From Hymenobacter terrenus (GTDB lineage: Bacteria; Bacteroidota; Bacteroidia; Cytophagales; Hymenobacteraceae): 64,000 nt of DNA. A program made the translations under genes and the position numbers. Positions 25,242 through 34,345 of the stretch are shown here, piece after piece; position 1 is the first letter of the stretch; every line of letters begins with the position of its first letter. The DNA lies in contig NZ_LATM01000006.1 in the NCBI RefSeq assembly GCF_000972495.1, forward strand, positions 124,001-188,000. The letters run 5' to 3'. The notes under the pieces are model-generated. The model was given only the letters and a program-made list of their open reading frames with translations. It was not told the DNA's origin and made no database searches.

Positions 25242-28200
25242 ATGCGAAAGATTCTGTTGGGCTTTTTGGTCTTGGTGGTGGTAGTGTTGCTGGCGGTCGT
25301 GGCGGCACCTTTTCTATTTAAAGACAAGCTGCGCGCATTGGCTGATAAGCAGATAGCTCAGCGTGTGCGGGCCAAGGTGCAATATGACCCGGCCAATATT
25401 GACGTGAGTGTACTACACTCCTTCCCCGATTTAACGCTGAACATTCGCGACCTGCGCGTGATTGGCCTCGACTCATTCAGCCGCGATACGTTGGCTTACC
25501 TACCCAGTCTGCGTGTGGGCCTGGATATCATGACTGTAATTAAAGGCCAGGCAATTAAGATTAACAATGTAGAACTGGAGCAGCCCGACTTGAGCTTGCG
25601 TCGGCTAAAAAGCGGCTTGGCTAACTGGGACGTGATGATTTCGGACTCGGCCGCCGCGGCTAAGGGCCAGGACACAACGCAGGTGAGTCTGGCCGTTAAG
25701 GGCTGGAAAATGACCGATGCGCACCTGCGCTACGAGGACCTGACGCTGCCTTTCGCAATGCAGGCCCGCGGCGTGGACCACAGCGGCAGCGGCGACTTCG
25801 CAAGCAATGTGTTTGACATGACCTCGAAAACCACGGCAGCCGACCTCGACATGACGTACGGCGGCGTGGCCTACGTGACCGATAAGCAACTCGATGCCGA
25901 CGTGACGATAAATATGGACCTGAACAAAAACCTTTACACGTTCCGGGACAACAAGATTAAGCTCAACGACTTTCCGCTCAGCTTCGCCGGAGCCATCGGG
26001 CTGCCCAATGCCAGTGACATTACCTACGACATCACTTTCAAAGCGCTGGAAACGGACTTTAAGACTTTGCTGAGTCTGGTGCCGGGCGTTTTTACCGAGA
26101 AGTTCAAGAACATTGAAACCAGCGGCAAGGTAGCGTTCGACGGCTATTACAAGGGCACGCAGGATGCTCAGCACATGCCAGGCTACGGTGTGAACCTAGT
26201 GGTGACCAATGGCCAGTTTCACTACCCCGAACTGCCCCAAGCGGCTAAAAACATCAACCTGAAAATGCAGGTGGATAATCCTTCGGGCAATACCAACAAC
26301 GTGAAAGTGAACGTCCCGCAGTTTCATCTGGACCTGGGGCCGAACCCCGTGGACGGCAATATTGCAATTGAGGGGCTGGAGCCGATGAAGGTGGATGGCC
26401 GTGTGAAAGCCAATGTGAACCTGGCGGAGGCACTGAAAGTGTATCCGGTGAAAGACCTCGCCATGCGCGGGCAATTATTTGTGGACGGCACGGCCAAGGG
26501 CATCTATTCGAAGACGCAGATGCCGGTGGTGAATGCCGCCCTGCGACTGACTAATGGCTACGTGAAATCGGCCCAATTTCCGGCGCCGATCGAGAATATT
26601 AATTTGAACGGTACGTTGGTGAACACGACCGGCCAGGTAAACGACACACAAATCAACCTGCCGCAATTCCGGATGGTGCTGGAGGGCGAGCCGTTGGAAG
26701 GTCGCCTCACGGCCCACAACATCGACAAGCCTGTGTTTGACACCAACGTGCGTGGCACCGTGGATTTGACGAAAATCACCAAGATTTTCCCCTTGCAGGG
26801 CATGACTGTGACCGGGCGCGTGGGCGGCGATATTGCCGCCAAAGGCAATATGGCTGACGTAGAAGCTGGCCGCTACCAAAACGTGGTGGCCAGCGGTACT
26901 GTGAAAGCCACCAACGTAACCTACAAGAGCAAGGACTTACCGCAAGGGGTGAAAATCAGCAACGCTACGGCCACCTTCAACAACAACCAGATTGTGGTGC
27001 AGAGCCTGAATGGCACGGCGGGCAGTTCCGACTTCGCGGCCTCGGGCACGGTGAGCAACTACCTGGGCTACCTCTTCACGCCGGGCCAGTCGTTGAAGGG
27101 CAGCATGACAGTGAACTCGCGCAACTTCAACGTGAATGAATGGATGGTGGACGAGGTGTCGGCCAAGCCAACGGCAACTAGCGGCAAGGCGCCGGCCAAG
27201 GCCAATGGCGTGCTGCAGATTCCGAAATACTTTGATTTGGCACTGAATAGCCACGTCGATAATGTAACTTATGACAACCTGAAGCTCACGAATGCCAAAG
27301 GCATCGTGACGGTGCGTGACCAAACGGCCACGCTCAAAAATATGACCTTCAACACGCTGGGCGGCAGCTTTGGCACCACCGGCAGCTACAGCAGCAAGGA
27401 CCTGGCGCATCCTAAGTTTGACTTTGGGCTGAACATCAAGAACCTGAATTTTCAACAGGCTTTTTCGGCGTTCAACACCGTTAAGACGCTGGTGCCGATG
27501 GCGAGCCAGGTAGAGGGCGTGTTCGGGACTACCTTCAACGTGAGCGGCGAAATGGGCCCGGATATGCTGCCCAACTTAGCCACCCTGAGTGGCAAGGGCG
27601 TGTTCAACGTGGTGCGAGCCGCAATTAATCAGTCGGAGGTGATGACTAAAATTGCCAGCCTGACCACGCTGCCCGAGCTAAAAACTATCCTCGTAGTGGA
27701 TAAGAAAATCAATGCCAACATTGTGAATGGCAACTTGGTAGTGCAGCCATTCGACCTGACCGTGGGCGACGTAAAAATGACCCTTGGCGGCTCAAACAGT
27801 CTGGCCGGGGCGCTGGCCTACGTCACGGCCCTGAACGTGCCCACCGGCAAGCTGGGCAGCGAATTCAACAGCAAGCTCACCCAACTAACGGGCGTGAAGG
27901 ACATTGCTGGCACCGACCGGGTGACGCTGGGCTTGAACATTGGCGGCACCGTGAGCAGCCCCAGCGTGAAGCTGACCAGCGGCAGCGTGAAAGACCAAGG
28001 TAAAGCCATGGTGACGAACGTGGCCAAGACGAAAGCGCTGGACTTGCTTGGCGTGAAACCGCGCACCATCTCGAAGGAAGACAGCATCCGGCGCGCCGGC
28101 CTCTCGTCGGCCGAGGCAGCTGCTCAGGCCGAAAAGGACAAGAAGCAGGCCCGCATCGATGCCGAAAACAAGGCGAAAGAGCAAGTAGCCAAAGGCCTCA

Positions 28201-28268
28201 ACAGCCTCTTTGGCAAGCCTAAACCAAAGCCCAAGCCAGTTGAGCCAGTCGACACGACTAAAAAATAA
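25242..28268 (+). CDS. AsmA-like / TamB-related giant envelope protein
   Basis: The protein has 1008 residues. One N-terminal transmembrane helix (about 5-27) anchors it in the inner membrane. The rest is a long series of beta strands with repeated patterns such as NVELEQPDLSLRR, LNGTLVNTTGQVNDTQINLPQF and LGLNIGGTVSSPSVKLTSGSV, typical of AsmA/DUF748 repeating-beta-groove proteins. Related proteins bridge the periplasm and carry phospholipids to the outer membrane. The C-terminus, from about 960, is a Lys-rich helix followed by Lys-Pro repeats. The gene has its own promoter and a 17-base-spaced -33/-7 pair. Family is sure; the lipid-transport role is by analogy. Confidence 0.88.
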   Translation: MRKILLGFLVLVVVVLLAVVAAPFLFKDKLRALADKQIAQRVRAKVQYDPANIDVSVLHSFPDLTLNIRDLRVIGLDSFSRDTLAYLPSLRVGLDIMTVIKGQAIKINNVELEQPDLSLRRLKSGLANWDVMISDSAAAAKGQDTTQVSLAVKGWKMTDAHLRYEDLTLPFAMQARGVDHSGSGDFASNVFDMTSKTTAADLDMTYGGVAYVTDKQLDADVTINMDLNKNLYTFRDNKIKLNDFPLSFAGAIGLPNASDITYDITFKALETDFKTLLSLVPGVFTEKFKNIETSGKVAFDGYYKGTQDAQHMPGYGVNLVVTNGQFHYPELPQAAKNINLKMQVDNPSGNTNNVKVNVPQFHLDLGPNPVDGNIAIEGLEPMKVDGRVKANVNLAEALKVYPVKDLAMRGQLFVDGTAKGIYSKTQMPVVNAALRLTNGYVKSAQFPAPIENINLNGTLVNTTGQVNDTQINLPQFRMVLEGEPLEGRLTAHNIDKPVFDTNVRGTVDLTKITKIFPLQGMTVTGRVGGDIAAKGNMADVEAGRYQNVVASGTVKATNVTYKSKDLPQGVKISNATATFNNNQIVVQSLNGTAGSSDFAASGTVSNYLGYLFTPGQSLKGSMTVNSRNFNVNEWMVDEVSAKPTATSGKAPAKANGVLQIPKYFDLALNSHVDNVTYDNLKLTNAKGIVTVRDQTATLKNMTFNTLGGSFGTTGSYSSKDLAHPKFDFGLNIKNLNFQQAFSAFNTVKTLVPMASQVEGVFGTTFNVSGEMGPDMLPNLATLSGKGVFNVVRAAINQSEVMTKIASLTTLPELKTILVVDKKINANIVNGNLVVQPFDLTVGDVKMTLGGSNSLAGALAYVTALNVPTGKLGSEFNSKLTQLTGVKDIAGTDRVTLGLNIGGTVSSPSVKLTSGSVKDQGKAMVTNVAKTKALDLLGVKPRTISKEDSIRRAGLSSAEAAAQAEKDKKQARIDAENKAKEQVAKGLNSLFGKPKPKPKPVEPVDTTKK

Positions 28269-28394
28269 GCTCAACTATAGCACTCTATTAACTCTGGCAG
28301 TATTATTGGTGTGCGGCCCGGCAACTCGACAGTAGGCCGGGCTGTTTCACGACTTACTTATTCAATCAATCTTATCCACCAATTCAGCGTTCAC

Positions 28395-29234
28395 ATGAAA
28401 ATTACTCGACTATTACCTCTCGCTTGCATCGCTCTTTTAGGGCTTGCGGGCTGCTCTAAAGACAAAGAAAATACCGATTCGGCCAAGCTGGAAGTACGCT
28501 TGATAGACGCGCCCGGCGATTTTAGTCAGGTGGTGCTGGACGTGCGCCAGGTGGAAGTGCACCTGAAGAACGAGGGCGCCCCGGATGGCTGGAAAACACT
28601 GGGCTTCAGTCCTCAGGCCATCAATGTGCTCGACTACGTGAATGGACGCTCGGCCCTGCTGGTCAGCGAAGATTTCGCTCCTGGCGACCTCAAAGAAATT
28701 CGTCTCATCCTCGGCCCCAACAGCTATGTGGGGGGCCGCGACGGCCAGCGCTACGACCTCAAAACCCCCAGCGGCCAAACTTCGGGCATAAAGCTCAAGC
28801 TCGACAAAGCCACCGTGCGAGCCCGCGAAACGTTCCAGCTGCTGCTCGACTTCGATGTGGCTAAGTCCATCGTAGAGCGCGGCAACTGGAAACCCGGCAA
28901 TGATAAAAAGGAACGGTACCTGCTCAAGCCTGTGATTCGGGTGGTGGCCCAGGACTTGCGCGGCGGCCTGCGTGGCACAGTGAATCCAGTCGCGGCCCGT
29001 CCCCAGATTCTGGCTATTCGGTCCAGCGTACTCGGCCCGGATACGGTAAGCACTTCAGCTGATGCGTCGGGAGCTTTCCAGTTGGGGGGCCTGCCTGCCG
29101 GCACGTATCAGGTGCAATTTTTCCCGAGTACTACAGCGCCAGTTGGCCAGCCGGCTTACCGCAATGTGGTTCGTACGGGCGTAGTTATAGTGAATGACCA
29201 AGTGACCGACCTTGGCACGACCTCGCTGAATTAA
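28395..29234 (+). CDS. DUF4382 domain lipoprotein
   Basis: The protein has 279 residues. MKITRLLPLACIALLGLAGC is a lipoprotein signal. A DUF4382 domain follows at about 30-195: KLEVRLIDAPGDFSQVVLDV, VNVLDYVNG-like NVLDYVNGRSALL, DLKEIRLILG, and GIKLKLDKATVR to ETFQLLLDFDVAKSIV. The last 80 residues form a carboxypeptidase-regulatory-like fold (LRGTVNPVAA, GAFQLGGLPAGTYQVQF). It is probably anchored in the outer or inner membrane facing the periplasm; its ligand is unknown. The ATG at 28395, not 28311, begins the signal. It follows the AsmA-like gene by 126 bases. Confidence 0.88.
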   Translation: MKITRLLPLACIALLGLAGCSKDKENTDSAKLEVRLIDAPGDFSQVVLDVRQVEVHLKNEGAPDGWKTLGFSPQAINVLDYVNGRSALLVSEDFAPGDLKEIRLILGPNSYVGGRDGQRYDLKTPSGQTSGIKLKLDKATVRARETFQLLLDFDVAKSIVERGNWKPGNDKKERYLLKPVIRVVAQDLRGGLRGTVNPVAARPQILAIRSSVLGPDTVSTSADASGAFQLGGLPAGTYQVQFFPSTTAPVGQPAYRNVVRTGVVIVNDQVTDLGTTSLN

Positions 29235-29258
29235 GCTCCCGCATTTAAGGTGATAGTA

Positions 29259-29290
29259 AAAAGCCCCGATCTGCAACGGTTGGGGCTTTT
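29259..29290 (+). terminator. Intrinsic terminator after the DUF4382 gene
   Basis: Perfect nine-base arms AAAAGCCCC (29259-29267) and its complement (29282-29290) with a 14-base loop end in four T. Confidence 0.8.
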
Positions 29291-29307
29291 GGCTTATTTA
29301 TCAAGGC

Positions 29308-29397
29308 GCTATGCTGAGCGCGGCCGAAGCTTCTTGCATGCAGCACTAATTTAATTGCTCAACGAAGCGAGACGCGTTGGCTCCGCCTGGCATGATG
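29308..29397. repeat. Intergenic inverted repeat, GTCATGC family, divergent copy 2
   Basis: ATGCTGAGCGCGGCCGAAGC on the left (from 29311) and GCTCCGCCTGGCATGATG on the right (to 29397) are imperfect complements. The middle, with GCAGCACTAATT, matches the middle of the copy at 38046-38171. It lies between converging genes, just after a terminator. Confidence 0.6.
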
Positions 29398-29412
29398 TGC
29401 GAAAAAGCTTTT

Positions 29413-30852
29413 CTACTGCCAGCCGCCACCCAGGGCCCGGTACAGGTTCACGCTTTGCAGCAGTAGGGCCTGGCGCGCCTCCGCGAGGCTCAGTTCGGCT
29501 TCGAGCACGCTACGCTGAGCGGTAATGACTTCCAGATACGATGCGTAGCCGGCCACGAATAGGTCGTTGGAGGTGGCGACGGCACTAGTGAGCTGCTCCA
29601 CTTCCCGGGCGCGCAGATTGACTACGGACTGGAAGTTTTCGAGGCCCTGCAGGCCCACCACCACTTCGCGGAAGCCGGTTTGCAGTGCTTGCTGGTAGCG
29701 GTAGTAGCCTTCGTAGTTCCTGGCTACAGCCTCGCGGAAATCGGCCCGGTACTGGGCGCGGTTGAGGATGGGGCCAGTGAGGCCCGCCACGGCACCATAC
29801 ACCACCGAGCCGGGGTCGAGCAGCAGGTTGGCCCGGAAGGCGTTGAGGCCCACGTAGGGCGTGAGAGTGAGGCTGGGCAGGAAGGCGGCGCGGGCGGCAT
29901 CCACGTCGGCACGAGTGGCTTGCAGCTCCAGCTCAGCCTGACGCACGTCGGGGCGGCGGAGCAGGGCGGTGGCAGGCAGGCCGGCCGAGAGCTTGGTGGG
30001 CAGGCCCGACTGCTTGGGCAGCGCTGGCCCGCGCCGGATGGGCTGGGAGTAGCGCCCCAGCAGCTGGTTGAGTTGGGTTTCGGTTTCGATGATGCGCTGG
30101 CGGGTTTCGTAGGCCAAGCTCTCGGTGCGCAGGGCCTGAGCGGCGAACTGCTGCACGGCCAGTTGGGTGACGCGGCCAGCCTCCTTCTGCACCTTGATGA
30201 GGCGCAGGCCCTCTTGCTGGAAGCGGGCGTTGCGTTGCAAAATAACTAGTTGGTTATCCAGCGTAAGGAGTTCGTAATAGGCGCGGGCCACGTCGGCCAC
30301 TAGATTGGTCACCACCAGGTTGCGGCCCTGCTCCGAGCCCAGCACGCGCAGGTATGCCGCCTTGCGGCGGCTGCGCAGTTTGCCCCAGACGTCGATTTCC
30401 CAGGAGCTGCGCAGGCCCACGAACAGGTCGGGCGTGAGGCTGGTGGGCACCCGCTGGTCGTTGTTGATATTCTGCGACAGGTTGGTGTCGTAGTTGCCCA
30501 CGCCGGTCATGGTGTAGCGGCCGTAGCGGTCGAGCGCGCCAGTACCCGTGGCCGAAACGGTGGGGAACAGCGCGCCGCGCCGGGCTAGGTACTGCGCCTG
30601 AAATACTTCCACCCGTTGCATGGCCACCCGCAAATCCAGGTTCTGGCGCAGGGCCGTATCGATGAGGCCTGCCAGCGCCGGATCCTGGAAAAACTGCCGC
30701 CACGGCGTCGCGCCCACACTGAGAGTATCGGTGGCAGTGGTGGTCGGGTTGAAGGCTTTGGGAGTGGCTGGACTGGCAGCGGGGCCGTCGGGCGCAGCTA
30801 CGCGGCAGCCGGCGGCGAGGGTTAGGATAAGAGCGGCGGTTAGGAAGCGCAT
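29413..30852 (-). CDS. RND efflux outer-membrane lipoprotein (TolC/NodT family)
   Basis: The protein has 479 residues. MRFLTAALILTLAAGCR is a lipoprotein signal. The outer-membrane efflux protein repeats follow: long helices such as LRVAMQRVEVFQAQYLARRG and the second-half LELQATRADVDAARAAFLPS with LTPYVGLNAF. The trimer forms the outer-membrane duct of a tripartite pump. The ATG at 30852 is correct; an in-frame start farther upstream (30954) would translate the inverted repeat at 30864-30910. It is the last gene of the efflux operon. Confidence 0.92.
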   Translation of the reverse strand: MRFLTAALILTLAAGCRVAAPDGPAASPATPKAFNPTTTATDTLSVGATPWRQFFQDPALAGLIDTALRQNLDLRVAMQRVEVFQAQYLARRGALFPTVSATGTGALDRYGRYTMTGVGNYDTNLSQNINNDQRVPTSLTPDLFVGLRSSWEIDVWGKLRSRRKAAYLRVLGSEQGRNLVVTNLVADVARAYYELLTLDNQLVILQRNARFQQEGLRLIKVQKEAGRVTQLAVQQFAAQALRTESLAYETRQRIIETETQLNQLLGRYSQPIRRGPALPKQSGLPTKLSAGLPATALLRRPDVRQAELELQATRADVDAARAAFLPSLTLTPYVGLNAFRANLLLDPGSVVYGAVAGLTGPILNRAQYRADFREAVARNYEGYYRYQQALQTGFREVVVGLQGLENFQSVVNLRAREVEQLTSAVATSNDLFVAGYASYLEVITAQRSVLEAELSLAEARQALLLQSVNLYRALGGGWQ

Positions 30853-30863
30853 GGTCGTTCTGG

Positions 30864-31040
30864 CGTCAACCTCACCCCCTGACCCCCTCTCCAAAAAAGA
30901 GGGGCACCGGTTTGGTGGCTGACGGAGCATTTTTACTGTTGTTGATTTTGCCAAGTGCCGCTATTCTGCGGAAGAGGCTACTATTTCTTCGTCCGGTGCC
31001 CCCTCTTTTTTGGAGAGGGGGTCAGGGGGTGAGGTTGACG
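30864..31040. repeat. Long inverted repeat between RND pump and outer-membrane duct genes
   Basis: Arms of 47 bases (30864-30910) and 48 bases (30993-31040) are identical complements except for one extra G. Each arm itself contains CCCCTCT..AAAAAAGAGGGG, which can fold back. About 82 bases lie between. It fills the gap between two genes of one operon. Confidence 0.9.
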
Positions 31041-31048
31041 TGGGGCCG

Positions 31049-34000
31049 TCAATGCGCCACCAGTTCCGCCTTTTCTGGCTCCACGACTGCCGCATCGGCC
31101 TCCAGGTTCTTCGGTTTCTCGAAGCTGGCGAACAGCACGTACAGGCCCGGAATCAGTACCATGCCGAAAATGGTGCCGATGAGCATGCCGCCCGCCGCCG
31201 CCGTGCCGATGGAGCGGTTGCCCAGGGCGCCCGCGCCGCTGGCGATTACCAGCGGAATCAGGCCCGCAATGAAGGCGAAGGAGGTCATCAGAATGGGGCG
31301 GAGGCGGGACACGGCCCCTTGCACGGCAGCTTCCAGCACGGTGGCCCCGGCGCGGCGGCGCTGCTCGGCAAACTCGATGACGAGGATGGCGTTTTTGCCC
31401 AGCAGGCCGATGAGCATCACCAGCGCCACTTGGGCGTAGATGTTGTTTTCCAAACCCAACAGCTTGAGACTGACGAAAGCCCCGAACACGCCAGTGGGCA
31501 AGCTCAGCAGCACCGGCAGCGGCAGCAGCAGGCTCTCGTATTGGGCGGCCAGCAGCAGGTACACGAAAATGAGCACGATGCCGAAGACGTAGAGGGCCTG
31601 GTCGCCGCTCAGGATTTGCTCGCGGGTCATGCCGCTCCACTCGTAGGCGAAACCGCGCGGCAGCGCCTTGGACGCTACTTTCTCGATGGCCGCGATGGCG
31701 TCGCCGGAGCTGTGGCCGGCGGCGGCGTCGCCATTAATCATAGCCGAGGTGTACATGTTGTAGCGCGTGAGCTGGTCGGGGCCGAACACGCGCTCCAGCT
31801 TCACGAAGGTGGAGAAGGGTACCATCTCGCCGCGGTTGTTTTTCACGTGCAGGGCCAGCAGGTCGTCGGGGCGGCTGCGGTATTCGGGGCTGGCTTGCAC
31901 CATCACCTTATACATCTGGCCGAAGCGGATGAAGTTGGAGGCATAGTAGCTGCCCAGCAGCGTTTGCAGGGTGCTCATGGCGCGGTCCACGGTCACGCCT
32001 TTTTTGGCGGCCATATCCTGGTCGACGTGGATGAGGTACTGCGGAAAGTTGGGGTCGAAGCCGGTGAAAGCGCCGTTGATGGCCGGCTCCTTTTGCAGCG
32101 CTGCCAGAAAGGTTTTCGATACCTGAGCCGTCTTCTGCAAGTCGCCGCTGCCCGACTTGTCCAGCAAGCGGAACTCAAAGCCGCTGCTGTTGCCGAAGCC
32201 CGGCACCGTGGGCGGCGGCAGAAACTGAATTTCGGCATCGGCAATGCCCTTGGTCTTATCTTCCAGCTCCTTAATGAACTCGGCTACCGACTGCTCCCGC
32301 TCGTCCCAGGCTTTGAGGTTAATCATGCCCATGCCATAGCTTGAGCCCGCCACCTCGTTCACGAGGCTATAGCCTGCCAGGGTCGAAACCGATTCTACCG
32401 GCTTGAGCTTCTGCGCAATGCGCTGCACCTGGGCCAGCACGGCTTCGGTGCGCTCCACGGTGGCCCCGGCGGGCGTGGTCACGTTGATGTACACCATGCC
32501 TTGGTCCTCGGTTGGAATGAAGCCAGACGGCAGAATCCGGCTGATGCCCCAGGTAGCCCCGAAGAACAGCAGCAGGCCCGCCAGCGTCACCACCCGGCGG
32601 CCGGCAATGCCGGTCAGCAGGCCCTGGTAGCCGCCGGCCAGCTTCTCATACTTGTTGTTGAAGCCCTTGAAAAACCGGCCCAGCAAGCCCGTGCGCTCGC
32701 CCTCGTGCTGCTTGAGCATGAGGGCGCACAGAGCCGGCGTCAGCGTCACGGCATTCACGCCCGAAATGACGATGGCAATGGCCAGCGTGAGCGAAAACTG
32801 TCGGTAGAACACGCCCACCGGCCCATCCATAAACGACACCGGAATAAACACCGCCGACATTACCAAGGTAATGGCAATCAGCGAGCTGCTGATTTCGTGC
32901 ATGGCTTCATAAGTGGCGCTGCGGGCGTCCATGTGCTTCTCCTCCATCTTGGCGTGCACGGCTTCTACCACCACAATGGCGTTATCGACTACGATGCCAA
33001 TGGCCAGCACCAACGCGAAGAGGGTGAGTAGGTTGATGGAAAAGCCCAGCATTTGCATGAAAGCCAGCGTGCCGATGAGGGCCACCGGCACCGCCAGCGC
33101 CGGAATCAGCGTTGAGCGCCAGTCCTGCAAAAACAGGTACACGATGATGAATACCAGCACGAAAGCTTCCACCAGCGTACGCAGCACCTCGTGAATACTG
33201 GCGTCCAGAAACCGCGACACATCGTAGGCGATGCTATACTTCATGCCGGGCGGGAAGCTGGTTTTTTGCAGCTCGGCCATGCGAGTTTTCACGTTGGCAA
33301 TCACCTCACTGGCGTTAGAGCCGGGCCGCTGCTTTAGCATGATGGCCGCCGAGGGCTGCCCGTCGTTCTTCGACGACATGCCATAGGTGAGCGTGCCAAA
33401 TTCGACGTCGGCCACCGCCTTCAGGCGCAGCACCGAGCCGTCGGGGTTCGAGCGGATGACGATGTTACGATACTGCTCGGGCTCGAAAAACTTGCCCGTA
33501 TAGCGCAGCACGTACTGCAGTTGCTGGGCCTTGCCGCCCGAGCTTTCACCCGATTTGCCAGGCGCCGCCTCCACGTTCTGGGCCCGAATGGCCTCCACGA
33601 TTTCGTCGGTGCCCACATCGTAAGCCGCCATCCGGTCGGGCTTCAGCCACACCCGCATCGAGTACTCCCGCGAGCCCATGATTTCGGCAAAGCCCACGCC
33701 ATTGATGCGCTTGAGCTCCTGCAACACGTTGATGTCAGCGAAGTTGTAAATGAACTGTTCGCCCGCCGACTTGTCATCGCTCGTGATGTTGAGGTACAGC
33801 AGCATGGAATTCACCTCCTTCTCCGTCGTCACCCCAGCCTTGATAACCTCCTCCGGCAGCTCGTCAATCACCGTCGTCACGCGGTTTTGCACGCCCACGG
33901 CGGCCAGGTCCGGGTCGGTACCCACCTCGAAGAATATCGTGATGAGCGTCACGCCGTTGTTGGAGCTTACCGAGTTCATGTAGGTCATACCCGGCACGCC

Positions 34001-34210
34001 GTTGATGGCGCGTTCCAGCGGCGTGGCCACGGCCTTAGCGCACACCTCGGCGTTGGCCCCGGTGTACTTGGCCGTTACGGTCACGGACGGCGGCACGATG
34101 TCGGGAAACTGTGTGATGGGCAGCGTGAACAGCGCCAGGGTCCCCAGCAGCACCAGGAGGACGGAAATCACCAGCGAGAGAATCGGCCGGCGGATAAAGA
34201 TGTCGAACAT
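31049..34210 (-). CDS. RND multidrug efflux permease (HAE1/AcrB family)
   Basis: The protein has 1053 residues, the usual length. It has an N-terminal helix (ILSLVISVLLVLLGTLALFTL), a periplasmic porter domain starting TVTAKYTGANAEV, and helices 2-6 with the proton-relay segment GIVVDNAIVVVEAV near residue 405. The second half-repeat ends with LIGLLGKNAILVIEFA and LIPLVIASGAGALGN near 970. It is the inner-membrane pump that exports drugs or other small molecules using the proton gradient. The start is MFDIFIRRPILSL. The substrate is unknown. Adaptor and duct genes flank it on the same strand. Confidence 0.96.
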   Translation of the reverse strand: MFDIFIRRPILSLVISVLLVLLGTLALFTLPITQFPDIVPPSVTVTAKYTGANAEVCAKAVATPLERAINGVPGMTYMNSVSSNNGVTLITIFFEVGTDPDLAAVGVQNRVTTVIDELPEEVIKAGVTTEKEVNSMLLYLNITSDDKSAGEQFIYNFADINVLQELKRINGVGFAEIMGSREYSMRVWLKPDRMAAYDVGTDEIVEAIRAQNVEAAPGKSGESSGGKAQQLQYVLRYTGKFFEPEQYRNIVIRSNPDGSVLRLKAVADVEFGTLTYGMSSKNDGQPSAAIMLKQRPGSNASEVIANVKTRMAELQKTSFPPGMKYSIAYDVSRFLDASIHEVLRTLVEAFVLVFIIVYLFLQDWRSTLIPALAVPVALIGTLAFMQMLGFSINLLTLFALVLAIGIVVDNAIVVVEAVHAKMEEKHMDARSATYEAMHEISSSLIAITLVMSAVFIPVSFMDGPVGVFYRQFSLTLAIAIVISGVNAVTLTPALCALMLKQHEGERTGLLGRFFKGFNNKYEKLAGGYQGLLTGIAGRRVVTLAGLLLFFGATWGISRILPSGFIPTEDQGMVYINVTTPAGATVERTEAVLAQVQRIAQKLKPVESVSTLAGYSLVNEVAGSSYGMGMINLKAWDEREQSVAEFIKELEDKTKGIADAEIQFLPPPTVPGFGNSSGFEFRLLDKSGSGDLQKTAQVSKTFLAALQKEPAINGAFTGFDPNFPQYLIHVDQDMAAKKGVTVDRAMSTLQTLLGSYYASNFIRFGQMYKVMVQASPEYRSRPDDLLALHVKNNRGEMVPFSTFVKLERVFGPDQLTRYNMYTSAMINGDAAAGHSSGDAIAAIEKVASKALPRGFAYEWSGMTREQILSGDQALYVFGIVLIFVYLLLAAQYESLLLPLPVLLSLPTGVFGAFVSLKLLGLENNIYAQVALVMLIGLLGKNAILVIEFAEQRRRAGATVLEAAVQGAVSRLRPILMTSFAFIAGLIPLVIASGAGALGNRSIGTAAAGGMLIGTIFGMVLIPGLYVLFASFEKPKNLEADAAVVEPEKAELVAH

Positions 34211-34215
34211 GAGCA

Positions 34216-34340
34216 GTAGCGTGGACTCTGCGAGTCCGCGGTTAAGCGAATGGAAGGGGATGCCTTAATTTAGCTAAAGGTTGATATAGAGTGCTCTGTA
34301 GGACTTTCTTGCGGGTGCGGACTCGCAGCATCCACGCTAC
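34216..34340. repeat. Intergenic inverted repeat, GTAG..GGAC family, copy 2
   Basis: Left arm 34216-34239 (GTAGCGTGGACTCTGCGAG then TCCGC) and right arm 34317-34340 (ending ATCCACGCTAC) are complementary except near the middle. It fills the gap between adaptor and pump genes and matches the copy at 18264-18328. Confidence 0.8.
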
Positions 34341-34345
34341 GGGTG

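Noticed and set aside
30853..30954. N-terminal extension of the efflux duct protein
   Set aside because: It would translate the inverted repeat and precede a perfect lipoprotein signal that begins at 30852.
31010..32344. A 444-codon plus-strand frame opposite the RND pump gene
   Set aside because: Its composition (very rich in His, Gln, Gly, Ala) is typical of antisense frames, and it starts within an inverted repeat arm.
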